64,000 nt of DNA from Aquitalea aquatilis. Its GTDB lineage: Bacteria > Pseudomonadota > Gammaproteobacteria > Burkholderiales > Chromobacteriaceae. Positions 8,427 through 16,951 of this stretch are shown piece after piece. The notes beneath the pieces were generated by a model. That model was given only the letters and a program-made list of their open reading frames with translations, searched no databases and was not told where the DNA came from. The stretch spans positions 1,178,001 through 1,242,000 of the forward strand of contig NZ_CP039731.1 of assembly GCF_005155025.1 (NCBI RefSeq), given 5' to 3'. Position numbers and translations under genes: made by a program. Every line of letters starts with the position of its first letter. Position 1 is the first letter of the stretch.

Positions 8427-10052
8427 TTAGGCCGATCTGGCTTCTGCGCCGTCCTGATCATGCAGCCGGCTGAGCAAGCCCTGCACCCGTTCATTGTCCC
8501 TGGGCAGCCAGTCCAGCATCTCGCGCAGCATCTGGTCGTATTCGCTGGTGTCCTGGTTTTTCTTGCGCAGCTGCTCCCGTACCCGTAACAGAATGGCGCA
8601 GGCATTCATGCCGGTGCGCTCGTTGTACAGGCGCATCGCCATTTCATGCAGCATGCGCCCGGCCTCGGCCGCGCGGCCTTCTGTGGTCAGTTCCACGGCC
8701 TTGTTGCTCTGTTCCTGCAGTTCGGCATAAGCGTGTTCGATCAGCTCGCTGCAATGGGCATGCTTGCGGGCGATTTCCAGCAGCGTGGCCAGTTCATGGC
8801 GGCTGTAGGCAAAGCGCATGGTGATGGTGCGGGTCCAGCTGGCCAGCAGCTCAGGCTCGATCAGCGTTTCCGGCAGGCGCACCACGGCACCCAGAAAGCG
8901 CTGGGCCGATTCAAAATGGACAAAGGACTTGAGCAGATCGTCGGCCGCCAGCTTCAATTGCGCCAGTGCTTCTTCGGCTCTTTGCTGTACCAGCGCAGTC
9001 AGCGCCTTGCAGGTCAGCAGGGTGAATTGTGCTTCCGGGCGCTCGGCCAGGCTGGCGCTGATATCGGCCTGCAGGCGGTCGATATACTGGGTGTTGCCGG
9101 TTTCGGAATAGGCCTGCAGCAGGTCTATCAGTACTTCCGGGCCAAAGAAATTATTGTTGCGGCCGATTTCCACTGCACGTTGCAGGTATTGCGCACCTTT
9201 TTCCGGGTCGCCGGAGCGCAGCGCCGCCGTGCCGCAGCTTTTCAGCCGGTGAAAATTGCGCGGCGAGATATTCACGGCCTTTTCCAGTACATCCACCGCC
9301 TGGGCGTACTGGCCCTCGTCGATCAGGTTCTGCGCCAGCAAGTCGTAGGCATCGGTATACAGCGGTGCATCCTGGATGATTTCCTTGAGCAGCTCGCTGG
9401 ACTCGCCCTGCATGCCCTGGTCGGCCTGGATGCGCGCCACGCCCATCTTGGCCCAGGGAATCACCTTGCTTTCCAGCAGCGCCTGATAGATGTGCAGCGC
9501 TTCGCCCTGCCGCCCTTCAGTCACCAGCAGTTCGGCGCACAGCCGGTTGGCATCGAGGCGATTCATCGGGCCGGGGGCGGCGGCTACCAGTTGCTGCAGG
9601 GTGCTGATGGCGGCGCTGCGGTTGCCCTTTTCCAGCTGCTCGTGTGCCGGTGCCAGGAAGGACTTGCGCCGGTGTGCGCTGTTCATGCGGGTCAACAGCA
9701 GATTGGAGTTGAAGGGCTTGAGGATGTAGTCGTCCGGTGCCATTTCCGCCGCTGCCACCACCCGCTCGTATTTGCGCTCGCCGGTAATCATGATCCAGAT
9801 GGTGGACAGTGGCAGGGTGCCGGTCTTGCGCAGTGCTTCCAGCAGCTCCTGGCCATCCATGCCGTCACCCAGATTGTAGTCGCACAGCACAACATCAAAG
9901 CGGCGTCCCTTCAGGCGTGCGCGCCCTTCTGCCGCACTGCTGACGGCATCGGAGCGGGTAATGCCGGCCATGGACAGCATGGTGCGCAGGCTCTGGCGTA
10001 CCGTGAGGGAGTCCTCGATGATGAGGACGGTGGTGTTTTCGTCAAAGTACAT
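8427..10052 (-). CDS. Response regulator with tetratricopeptide repeats
   Basis: A 541-residue protein: a receiver domain (1-125) with the acidic pocket IIED, phospho-acceptor D58 (VVLCDYNLGD) and conserved K112 (ILKPFN), then a long helical region with TPR-like repeats (for example GEALHIYQALLESK, GQYAQAVDVLEKAVNISP, GDPEKGAQYLQRAVEIG). No DNA-binding or enzymatic output domain is seen, so its output is probably protein-protein contact. It lies 63 bases after pilU in the same direction, so co-transcription with pilT-pilU is likely and a part in pilus retraction or chemosensory control is plausible. No kinase gene is adjacent. Confidence 0.88.
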   Translation of the reverse strand: MYFDENTTVLIIEDSLTVRQSLRTMLSMAGITRSDAVSSAAEGRARLKGRRFDVVLCDYNLGDGMDGQELLEALRKTGTLPLSTIWIMITGERKYERVVAAAEMAPDDYILKPFNSNLLLTRMNSAHRRKSFLAPAHEQLEKGNRSAAISTLQQLVAAAPGPMNRLDANRLCAELLVTEGRQGEALHIYQALLESKVIPWAKMGVARIQADQGMQGESSELLKEIIQDAPLYTDAYDLLAQNLIDEGQYAQAVDVLEKAVNISPRNFHRLKSCGTAALRSGDPEKGAQYLQRAVEIGRNNNFFGPEVLIDLLQAYSETGNTQYIDRLQADISASLAERPEAQFTLLTCKALTALVQQRAEEALAQLKLAADDLLKSFVHFESAQRFLGAVVRLPETLIEPELLASWTRTITMRFAYSRHELATLLEIARKHAHCSELIEHAYAELQEQSNKAVELTTEGRAAEAGRMLHEMAMRLYNERTGMNACAILLRVREQLRKKNQDTSEYDQMLREMLDWLPRDNERVQGLLSRLHDQDGAEARSA

Positions 10053-10115
10053 CAGCTATTTTCCAGCCGGCGCGCCGCACCGTGGGTGCCGACGTGCACG
10101 GGTTGTGCGCATATC

Positions 10116-11261
10116 TCAGACGATATCCAGATGATCGATGCCTTCCAGCGGATCGCGGCCCTTGGAGCTTTCACTGTACAACTTGATTTTCAGACGCAGG
10201 TCGTTGATCGAGTCGGCATTGCGCAGCGCGTCTTCATAACTGATATAGCCCGCTTCGAACAGGTCGAACAGCGACTGGTCGAAGGTTTGCATGCCGGACT
10301 CGCGCGAACGGCCCATGACTTCCTTCAGCCCGGCAATTTCACCCTTGAACACCATGTCGGAAATCAACGGCGTATTCAGCAGGATTTCCACTGCCGCCAC
10401 CCGGCCACGGCCAGTCTTGATCGGCAACAGTCGCTGCGAAATGATGGAGCGCATGTTCAGCGACAAATCCATCAGCACCTGCTGGTGCCGCTCTTCCGGG
10501 AAGAAGTTGAGAATGCGGTCCAGTGCCTGGTTGGCATTGTTGGCGTGCAGTGTGGCCAGGCACAGGTGGCCGGTTTCGGCAAACTGCAACGCGTAGCCCA
10601 TGGTTTCCCGGTCGCGGATCTCACCCATCAGAATCACGTCCGGCGCCTGACGCAGGGTGTTTTTCAGCGCGATTTCCCAGTCTTCGGTATCCACGCCCAC
10701 CTCGCGCTGGGTCACGATGCACTTCTTGTGCTGATGCACGTATTCGATGGGGTCCTCGATGGTGATGATGTGGTCCTGGTTGTGGCTGTTGCGCCAGTCC
10801 ACCAGTGCCGCCAGCGAGGTGGATTTACCCGAACCGGTACCGCCGACGAAAATCACCAGTCCACGCTTGATCAGCGCGATGTCCTGCAATACCTCCGGCA
10901 AATTCAGCTTGTCGAAGGTGGGAATCTCGGTATTGATCTTGCGCATCACCATGCCGGCACAGCCCTGCTGGATAAAGGCGCTGACCCGGAAACGGCCCAG
11001 CCCCGGCGGGTTGATGGCGAAGTTGGCTTCCTTTTTCGACTCGAACTCTTCGGTCTGGCGGTCATTCATCACCGAACGCACCAGCTCCTTGGTGTGTTGG
11101 GCCGACAGCGGCTGTGGGGCCACCGGGGTGATCTTGCCGTCTATCTTCATGGCCGGGGGAAATTCGGCGGAAATGAAGATATCGGAGGCATTCTTGCCCA
11201 CCGCATGCTTGAGCAGATCGTGAATGAATTTTGATGCCTGGTCTTTTTCCATGATGGCCAT
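10116..11261 (-). CDS. pilU: Type IV pilus retraction ATPase PilU
   Basis: A 381-residue hexameric secretion-type ATPase. Walker A is GGTGSGKST, the Asp box is IITIEDPIEYVH, Walker B is DVILMGEIRDRET and the His box is HLCLATLHANNA. The C-terminal extension beyond the PilT core is typical of PilU, which needs PilT to aid depolymerisation of the pilus in the cytoplasm. The start could equally be the ATG three codons downstream. It follows pilT by 28 bases. Confidence 0.95.
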   Translation of the reverse strand: MAIMEKDQASKFIHDLLKHAVGKNASDIFISAEFPPAMKIDGKITPVAPQPLSAQHTKELVRSVMNDRQTEEFESKKEANFAINPPGLGRFRVSAFIQQGCAGMVMRKINTEIPTFDKLNLPEVLQDIALIKRGLVIFVGGTGSGKSTSLAALVDWRNSHNQDHIITIEDPIEYVHQHKKCIVTQREVGVDTEDWEIALKNTLRQAPDVILMGEIRDRETMGYALQFAETGHLCLATLHANNANQALDRILNFFPEERHQQVLMDLSLNMRSIISQRLLPIKTGRGRVAAVEILLNTPLISDMVFKGEIAGLKEVMGRSRESGMQTFDQSLFDLFEAGYISYEDALRNADSINDLRLKIKLYSESSKGRDPLEGIDHLDIV

Positions 11262-11289
11262 CCGGGCTGGCTAGCTTGCCTGCTGAAGT

Positions 11290-12327
11290 TTAGAACGCAT
11301 CCTTGGATGCCGCCTTCTGGCGTGCCTCGTTCGGGGCCACGATATTGCGCCGCACCAGCTCCTGCAGGCACTGGTCCAGTGTCTGCATGCCGTGTTGCTG
11401 GCCGGTCTGGATCATCGAATTGATCTGGGCGATCTTGTTTTCGCGGATCAGGTTACGAATGGCCGGCGTGCCTATCATGATTTCATGGGCAGCAACCCGG
11501 CCATTGCCGTCCTTGGTTTTGAGCAAGGTCTGCGAAATCACCGCACGCACCGACTCCGACAGCATGGAGCGCACCATTTCCTTTTCACCGGCCGGGAACA
11601 CGTCGACGATACGGTCGATGGTCTTGGCGGCCGAACTGGTATGCAGCGTGCCGAATACCAGGTGGCCGGTTTCCGCTGCGGTCAGCGCCAGGCGGATGGT
11701 TTCCAGATCGCGCAATTCGCCCACCAGGATCACATCCGGGTCCTCACGCAGCGCCGAGCGCAGCGCATTGGAAAAACTGTGGGTCTGCAAGCCGACTTCA
11801 CGCTGGTTGATCAGCGATTTCTTGCTGTCATGCACGAATTCGATTGGGTCTTCCACCGTCAGGATGTGCGAATAATTGTTCTCGTTGACGAAATCCACCA
11901 TCGCCGCCAGCGTGGTGGACTTACCCGAGCCGGTCGGGCCGGTCACCAGCACCAGGCCGCGCGGATAGCTGGCGATATCCTGGAAGATCTTCGGCGCGCC
12001 CAGCTGTTCCAGCGTCAGCACCTTGGACGGAATCACACGGAACACCGCGCCCATGCCACGGTTCTGCACAAAGGCATTGACCCGGAAGCGCGCAATGCCC
12101 GGCAGTTCGAAGGAGAAGTCACACTCGAACTCGTCTTCGAAAATCTTGCGCTGGTAGTCGTTCATGATGTCGTACACCATATCGTGCACATCATGATGAT
12201 CCAGCGGCGGCAGATTGATGCGCCGCACGTCGCCATGTACCCGGATCATGGGTGGCAGACCAGCGGACAGGTGCAGGTCCGATGCCTTGTTCTTGACGGT
12301 AAAAGCCAAGAGCTCGGAAATTTCCAT
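11290..12327 (-). CDS. pilT: Type IV pilus retraction ATPase PilT
   Basis: A 345-residue ATPase that powers pilus retraction and twitching motility. Walker A is GPTGSGKST, the Asp box ILTVEDPIEFVH, Walker B DVILVGELRDLET, and the His box HLVFGTLHTSSA. AIRNLIRE, in the conserved PilT C-terminal region needed for retraction, is intact. It heads the pilT-pilU-receiver/TPR group and diverges from yggS, an arrangement common in betaproteobacteria. A GGAGAAAT ribosome binding site lies before the ATG. Confidence 0.97.
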   Translation of the reverse strand: MEISELLAFTVKNKASDLHLSAGLPPMIRVHGDVRRINLPPLDHHDVHDMVYDIMNDYQRKIFEDEFECDFSFELPGIARFRVNAFVQNRGMGAVFRVIPSKVLTLEQLGAPKIFQDIASYPRGLVLVTGPTGSGKSTTLAAMVDFVNENNYSHILTVEDPIEFVHDSKKSLINQREVGLQTHSFSNALRSALREDPDVILVGELRDLETIRLALTAAETGHLVFGTLHTSSAAKTIDRIVDVFPAGEKEMVRSMLSESVRAVISQTLLKTKDGNGRVAAHEIMIGTPAIRNLIRENKIAQINSMIQTGQQHGMQTLDQCLQELVRRNIVAPNEARQKAASKDAF

Positions 12328-12487
12328 TTATAATTTCTCCACGATTACCCGGCGGTGGGCATGACGCTAACGTTTTTTTGCGATTGTAAGCGCAAGCTGT
12401 TGCAAAAGGATATGTGGACAGCAATCTAAGCGGCACGTCCTGCTGTTTTCTTTGTAGAGACAGCCCGCCATCGCCACAAGGAACACC

Positions 12488-13183
12488 ATGAGCGATTCCG
12501 TCGCACACGCCATCGAACACGTCCGGCAGCAGATCCACGCCGCCGAAGCCGCCGCCGGGCGCACGGCCGGCAGCGTCCGCCTGCTGGCGGTGAGCAAGAC
12601 CTTTCCCGCCAGTGCCGTGCAACAGGCTTACGCCGCCGGCCAGCGGGCCTTTGGCGAAAACTATGTGCAAGAGCTGCAGACCAAGGCGGCAGAGCTGGCT
12701 GCGCAGGACATCGAGTGGCACTTCATCGGCCCGCTGCAATCCAACAAGACCCGCATCGTGGCGGAAGCTGCGCACTGGGTGCATTCCATCGAGCGGCTGA
12801 AGATCGCCCAGCGCCTGTCCGAGCAGCGGCCGGACAGCCTGCCGCCCTTGCAAGTGTGCGTGCAGGTGAATGTGTCCGGCGAAGCCAGCAAGAGCGGCTG
12901 CGCCCCGCAGGAAGCCAAGGCACTGGCCCTGGCGGTGGCGGCGTTGCCCCGCCTGCAACTGCGCGGGCTGATGTGCATTCCGGAGCCTACCGAGGATGCC
13001 GCCAGACTGGCCGGCCAGTTTGCCCTGCTGCAGCAATTGCAACAGGAATTGCGTGCTGCTGGCCTCGCATTGGATACTGTATCCATGGGAATGTCCGCTG
13101 ACATGGCACAGGCCATCGCTGCGGGCAGCACCATGGTGCGCGTCGGTACTGCCATTTTCGGTGCGCGGCACTATCATTCATAG
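12488..13183 (+). CDS. yggS: PLP homeostasis protein (YggS/PLPBP family)
   Basis: A 231-residue single-domain TIM-barrel PLP-binding protein. The cofactor lysine is K37 (LLAVSKTFP); HFIGPLQSNKTR, QVNVSGEASKSG and VSMGMSADMAQAI are family hallmarks. It binds pyridoxal phosphate and has no known enzymatic reaction; loss disturbs vitamin B6 and amino acid pools. It forms the usual trio with proC and yggT. The canonical GLMAIP is GLMCIP here, a mild change. Confidence 0.95.
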   Translation: MSDSVAHAIEHVRQQIHAAEAAAGRTAGSVRLLAVSKTFPASAVQQAYAAGQRAFGENYVQELQTKAAELAAQDIEWHFIGPLQSNKTRIVAEAAHWVHSIERLKIAQRLSEQRPDSLPPLQVCVQVNVSGEASKSGCAPQEAKALALAVAALPRLQLRGLMCIPEPTEDAARLAGQFALLQQLQQELRAAGLALDTVSMGMSADMAQAIAAGSTMVRVGTAIFGARHYHS

Positions 13184-13259
13184 GTTGGCATTCATAAGCG
13201 GGCAACCGGCATGCAGCGCGGCCGGACCGCATACAAGAGTCAAAGAGGAAAAATAGGCA

Positions 13260-14063
13260 ATGCAGATTACCTTCATCGGCGGCGGCAATATGGCCACGGC
13301 CATCATCGGCGGCCTCCACCAGCAGGGCGGCCATCATATCCACGTGGTGGACCCGAATGCCGCCAAGCTGGCCGAACTGGCCCGTGATTTTGGCGTGAGC
13401 ACGTCGAGCGATTTGCCGGAACAGCTGTCGGCCGACGATATCGTGCTGCTGGCGGTCAAGCCGCAGCAGCTCAAGGAAGTCTGCCAGGCACTGGCCCCGC
13501 GTCTGAATGGCGGCATGGTACTGTCCATCGCCGCGGGCATCCGCTGCGATGCCATGGCGCGCTGGCTGGGTAGCGAGCGCATTGTGCGCGTGATGCCCAA
13601 TACCCCGGCCATGGTGGGCATGGGTGTTTCCGGCCTGTATGCCGCCGGTGGTGCCAGCGCCGCCGACCGCGACCATGCCGAGACCATCATGCTGGCGGCC
13701 GGCATCACGGTATGGCTGGACAAGGAAGAAGGCATCGACGACATTACCTGCGTTTCCGGCAGTGGCCCGGCCTATGTCTTCTATTTTATTGAAAGCATGA
13801 TCGAAGCCGCCGAGCAAGCTGGTTTTGCTGCCGACGAAGCGCGCCGGCTGGTGCTGGCCACCTTTGACGGTGCGGTGGAGCTGGCGCGCCAGAGCCCGCT
13901 GCCGGTGGCCACCCTGCGCACCAATGTCATGTCCAAGGGCGGTACCACCGAACGCGCCATCGGCCGCTTCGAGGCAGAAGGCGTCAAGGCGGCCATCATC
14001 GCCGGTGCCATGGACTGCCGTGACCGCTCCATCGAAATGGGCCAACAACTCAGTCAGGATTAA
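13260..14063 (+). CDS. proC: Pyrroline-5-carboxylate reductase
   Basis: A 267-residue cytosolic enzyme that reduces pyrroline-5-carboxylate to proline with NAD(P)H. The N-terminal Rossmann motif is FIGGGNMATAIIGGL, and the C-terminal dimerisation domain shows DDITCVSGSGPAYVFYFIESM and MSKGGTTERAI. Length agrees with the family. It lies 76 bases after yggS and 6 bases before yggT, in one operon. Confidence 0.97.
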   Translation: MQITFIGGGNMATAIIGGLHQQGGHHIHVVDPNAAKLAELARDFGVSTSSDLPEQLSADDIVLLAVKPQQLKEVCQALAPRLNGGMVLSIAAGIRCDAMARWLGSERIVRVMPNTPAMVGMGVSGLYAAGGASAADRDHAETIMLAAGITVWLDKEEGIDDITCVSGSGPAYVFYFIESMIEAAEQAGFAADEARRLVLATFDGAVELARQSPLPVATLRTNVMSKGGTTERAIGRFEAEGVKAAIIAGAMDCRDRSIEMGQQLSQD

Positions 14064-14069
14064 AGCTTC

Positions 14070-14648
14070 ATGTTTCTGGAAACCGTGCAATTTCTGATCA
14101 AGACCATCGCCGACCTGTTCGTGCTGGTATTGCTGCTGCGTTTTTACCTGCAGGTGGCGCGGGCGCCGTTCAAACACCCCCTGTGCCAGTTTGTCATGGC
14201 GGCCACCAACTTCGCCGTGCTGCCGCTGCGCAAGCTGCTGCCTTCGCTGCGTGGTTACGACAGTGCCACCATGCTGCTGGCCTGGCTGGTCAGCATGGTT
14301 TCCAGCGTGATCATTCTGGCGCTCAATCCCATGTACACCCTGGCCGCGCCGGAAACCTGGCTGGCCCTGTCGCTGCTGGCGGTGCTGGATGTATTCAAGC
14401 AGTCGCTGACCCTGCTGATGGGGGCGGTCATCGTGCAGGCGGTGCTGAGCTGGGTGAATCCCTATAATCCGCTCAGCCCGATTCTGGATGCGCTGACCCG
14501 CCCGTTTCTCCGCCCCTTCCGCCGCGCTGCCGTGGGCGGGGTCGATTTGTCGCCGCTGATTCTCTTCCTGATCATCCAGGTCATTTTGATGCTGCCGGTG
14601 CATTTCCTGGAAAGCAGCTTCTTGATGCAACTCAAGGTGGCGATGTAA
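14070..14648 (+). CDS. YggT-family integral membrane protein
   Basis: A 192-residue inner membrane protein made of two YggT repeats. Each contains the pattern seen in FVLVLLLRFYLQVARAPF (repeat 1) and AVLSWVNPYNPLSPILDALTRPFLRPFRR (repeat 2). The family has been linked to osmotic tolerance and, in cyanobacteria and plastids, to nucleoid or cytochrome assembly functions, but the bacterial role is not settled. It is the third gene of the yggS-proC-yggT operon. Confidence 0.9.
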   Translation: MFLETVQFLIKTIADLFVLVLLLRFYLQVARAPFKHPLCQFVMAATNFAVLPLRKLLPSLRGYDSATMLLAWLVSMVSSVIILALNPMYTLAAPETWLALSLLAVLDVFKQSLTLLMGAVIVQAVLSWVNPYNPLSPILDALTRPFLRPFRRAAVGGVDLSPLILFLIIQVILMLPVHFLESSFLMQLKVAM

Positions 14649-14725
14649 CAAATATGTTTATTTGTCATGCTCTGCCGCATCTGAAAAGATGTAGTGTAAT
14701 TTCCTCAATGATCTGGAGAATCGTG

Positions 14726-15031
14726 ATGAAGAAAATGCTGCTTGCTGCCCTGCTGCTGGGTACTGCTGCCGCTCCGGCCATGGCCAATCAGGCGCTGGCA
14801 CAAAAGAACAACTGCCTGTCCTGTCATGCGGTTGATCACAAGGTAGTTGGCCCGGCCTACAAGGACGTTGCCAAGAAATACGCTGGCGACAAGGGTGCTG
14901 AAGCCAAGCTGATCGCCAAGGTGAAGGCTGGTGGTTCCGGTGTGTGGGGCCCGATCCCGATGCCGCCGAATGCCCAGGTCAGCGATGCCGACATCAAGAC
15001 CCTGGTCAAATGGGTTCTGGCGCAAAAATAA
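14726..15031 (+). CDS. Periplasmic class I cytochrome c (c551/c552 type)
   Basis: A 101-residue protein with a signal peptide of about 20 residues (cleavage at AMA-NQ). Heme is attached at C30 and C33 with H34 as axial ligand (CLSCH); the Met ligand is in PIPMPPN. Size and the VVGPAYKDVAKKY segment match small soluble c551-type electron carriers that donate to terminal oxidases or denitrification enzymes. No oxidase is adjacent. The start follows a GGAGAA ribosome binding site; a terminator ends the gene. Confidence 0.92.
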   Translation: MKKMLLAALLLGTAAAPAMANQALAQKNNCLSCHAVDHKVVGPAYKDVAKKYAGDKGAEAKLIAKVKAGGSGVWGPIPMPPNAQVSDADIKTLVKWVLAQK

Positions 15032-15048
15032 GCGTCATGCAGTAGCGC

Positions 15049-15072
15049 AAGGCGGCCTTTGGCCGCCTTTTT
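15049..15072 (+). terminator. Rho-independent terminator after the cytochrome c gene
   Basis: AAGGCGGCC and GGCCGCCTT pair around TTT and run into a T-stretch, 18 bases after the stop codon. Confidence 0.9.
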
Positions 15073-15135
15073 CATGTGACAGGCTTGTTACCAGCCTGGA
15101 TTGGCGCTATACCGAGTGTCAGCAGCAGGTGACGC

Positions 15136-15209
15136 CGAAGAAGGCGAATTGTCGTTGGCAGTTGCACAAATCCGATACCGTGGGTAATCTTCTTCGCCTG
15201 TCTGCCAAC
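15136..15209 (+). ncRNA. Possible pseudoknot in the dksA leader
   Basis: Two perfect 8-bp complementary pairs interleave upstream of dksA: CGAAGAAG (15136-15143) with CTTCTTCG (15189-15196), and GTTGGCAG (15154-15161) with CTGCCAAC (15202-15209). The order A-B-A'-B' allows an H-type pseudoknot or two mutually exclusive hairpins, ending 25 bases before the dksA start codon. Whether it lies within the transcript is not known. Confidence 0.35.
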
Positions 15210-15233
15210 TCTCATGCTGGAAGCACCAAAATT

Positions 15234-15644
15234 ATGGCCAAGCTGACCGAACAAGATATTCTCAACTGGGAAGGCGATGATTACATGAACGCCGACCATC
15301 TTGAGTTCTTCAAAGACCGGTTGTTGCAGATGCAGCAGGAGTTGTTGATCAACGCCAATGCCACTGCCAACCATTTGCAAGAGCAGGAAGCAACCCCGGA
15401 CCCTGCGGACCGGGCCACGCTGGAAGAAGAGTATGCACTGGAGCTGCGCACCCGCGATCGTGAGCGCAAGCTGCTGCAGAAGATCCAGGCCTCCATCCGT
15501 CAGATTGACGATGGTTCCTATGGTTTCTGTGAAGACACCGGTGAGCCCATCGGCCTGCGCCGCCTGATGGCCCGTCCCACCGCTACCCTGTCGGTGGAAG
15601 CCCAGGAACGCCGCGAACGCATGAAGCGTCAGTACGCAGACTGA
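15234..15644 (+). CDS. dksA: RNA polymerase-binding transcription factor DksA (cysteine-poor type)
   Basis: A 136-residue secondary-channel regulator that works with ppGpp on rRNA and amino acid promoters. The coiled-coil tip retains the essential acidic pair and alanine (D56, D59, A61 in DPADRATLEEE). In the zinc-finger region only C99 remains of the four cysteines found in E. coli DksA; the other positions are T102, S120 and A123. This matches the zinc-free DksA type common in alphaproteobacteria and some other lineages. An in-frame reading extends far upstream, but the family length and MAKLTEQDIL support this start. Confidence 0.93.
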   Translation: MAKLTEQDILNWEGDDYMNADHLEFFKDRLLQMQQELLINANATANHLQEQEATPDPADRATLEEEYALELRTRDRERKLLQKIQASIRQIDDGSYGFCEDTGEPIGLRRLMARPTATLSVEAQERRERMKRQYAD

Positions 15645-15667
15645 TCCGCTGCGGCGTTCTGCCCAAC

Positions 15668-15706
15668 AAAGCGTCATCGCCTTGCGATGGCGCTTTTTGT
15701 TTTTTT
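15668..15706 (+). terminator. Rho-independent terminator of dksA
   Basis: AAAGCG-TCATCGC and GCGATGG-CGCTTT pair around CTT with one bulge and are followed by T-rich sequence (TTTTTGTTTTTTT). Confidence 0.9.
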
Positions 15707-15733
15707 GCCGGTGCTTGTCAAGTACATAAGGGC

Positions 15734-15762
15734 TTGTCGGCCTTGGCTGGTACGGGTATCTT
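15734..15762 (+). promoter_or_regulatory. Candidate sigma70 promoter for aroG
   Basis: TTGTCG (15734-15739) and TATCTT (15757-15762) are separated by 17 bases and lie about 42 bases ahead of the aroG start codon. Both hexamers deviate from consensus, so this is a tentative call. Confidence 0.35.
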
Positions 15763-15803
15763 GCTGCTATGCAAGGTAAAAACGATATCAGCTAGGGACA
15801 AAC

Positions 15804-16880
15804 ATGCAACGCCAGACCGACGACGTAAGAATCAGCGAAATCAAAGAGTTACTGCCTCCTATCGCCCATCTGTACGAACTGCCGATTACCGAAACCGCTT
15901 CCGAAGTCATCTACACCACGCGCAAGGACATTGCGGCCCTGCTGCGCGGCGAGGACGATCGCCTGCTGGTGGTCATCGGCCCCTGTTCCATCCATGATCC
16001 GGAAGCAGCCATCGAATACGCGCGCAAGCTCTCCACCCTGCGCAACAGCCTGGCTGGCGAGCTGGTGGTGGTGATGCGTGTCTACTTTGAAAAACCGCGC
16101 ACCACGGTTGGCTGGAAGGGTCTGATCAACGACCCGCACCTGAATGAATCCTACGATATCAATACCGGCCTGCGCCTGGCCCGCCGCCTGCTGCTGACCC
16201 TGAACGACATGGGTATTCCGGCGGCCACCGAATTCCTCGACATGATCACCCCGCAATACTTTGCCGACCTGATCAGCTGGGGTGCCATTGGTGCGCGTAC
16301 CACCGAAAGCCAGGTTCACCGTGAACTGGCCTCCGGCCTCTCCTGCCCGGTGGGCTTCAAGAATGGTACCGATGGCAATCTGAAGATTGCCGTGGATGCC
16401 ATTCGCTCGGCCAGCGTGTCGCACCATTTCCTGTCGGTCACCAAGACCGGCCATTCCGCCATCGTTTCCACCGGTGGCAACCCGGATTGCCATGTCATCC
16501 TGCGCGGTGGCAAGGAACCCAACTATTCGGCCGATCACGTACGTGCGGCCGCTGCCGAACTGGCCGCCGTGGGCCTGTCGCAAAAGCTGATGGTGGATTT
16601 CAGCCATGCCAACAGCCGCAAGGATTACCGTCGCCAGATGGAAGTGGCCGATGATGTGGCCGCCCAAATGGCCGCCGGCGATCAGCACATCTTCGGGGTG
16701 ATGGTGGAAAGCCATCTGGTGGAAGGCCGCCAGGATCTGAAGCCGGGCTGTGAGCTGAATTATGGTCAGAGCATCACCGACGCCTGCATCGGCTGGAATG
16801 ATACCGAGAAGCTGCTGACCACCCTGGCTGATGCAGTCAAGGCGCGTCGTGCCAAACTGGGTGTGGTCGGCGGCAAGTAA
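15804..16880 (+). CDS. aroG: 3-deoxy-7-phosphoheptulonate synthase (DAHP synthase, class I)
   Basis: A 358-residue enzyme that condenses phosphoenolpyruvate and erythrose 4-phosphate as the first step of the shikimate pathway. Typical class I beta/alpha segments are GPCSIHDPEAAIEYA, EKPRTTVGWKG, GARTTESQVHRELASG, PDCHVILRGG and DFSHANSRKD. Which aromatic amino acid inhibits it cannot be read from the sequence. It is monocistronic: a possible promoter lies upstream and a terminator follows. Confidence 0.95.
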   Translation: MQRQTDDVRISEIKELLPPIAHLYELPITETASEVIYTTRKDIAALLRGEDDRLLVVIGPCSIHDPEAAIEYARKLSTLRNSLAGELVVVMRVYFEKPRTTVGWKGLINDPHLNESYDINTGLRLARRLLLTLNDMGIPAATEFLDMITPQYFADLISWGAIGARTTESQVHRELASGLSCPVGFKNGTDGNLKIAVDAIRSASVSHHFLSVTKTGHSAIVSTGGNPDCHVILRGGKEPNYSADHVRAAAAELAAVGLSQKLMVDFSHANSRKDYRRQMEVADDVAAQMAAGDQHIFGVMVESHLVEGRQDLKPGCELNYGQSITDACIGWNDTEKLLTTLADAVKARRAKLGVVGGK

Positions 16881-16899
16881 GCCGGTCGTCTCCCGCAAG

Positions 16900-16927
16900 A
16901 AAAACGCTGCCCTGGGCAGCGTTTTTT
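16900..16927 (+). terminator. Rho-independent terminator of aroG
   Basis: AAAACGCTGCCC and GGGCAGCG-TTTTTT form a stem of eight GC-rich pairs with A and T tails, so it could act on both strands and also stop the converging exporter gene. Confidence 0.9.
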
Positions 16928-16951
16928 ATTACCAGTACCAAACAGCAAGGT

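Noticed and set aside
8646-11234. An 862-codon open frame on the plus strand
   Set aside because: It lies opposite the receiver-TPR and pilU genes, has no family features, and results from high GC at third codon positions.
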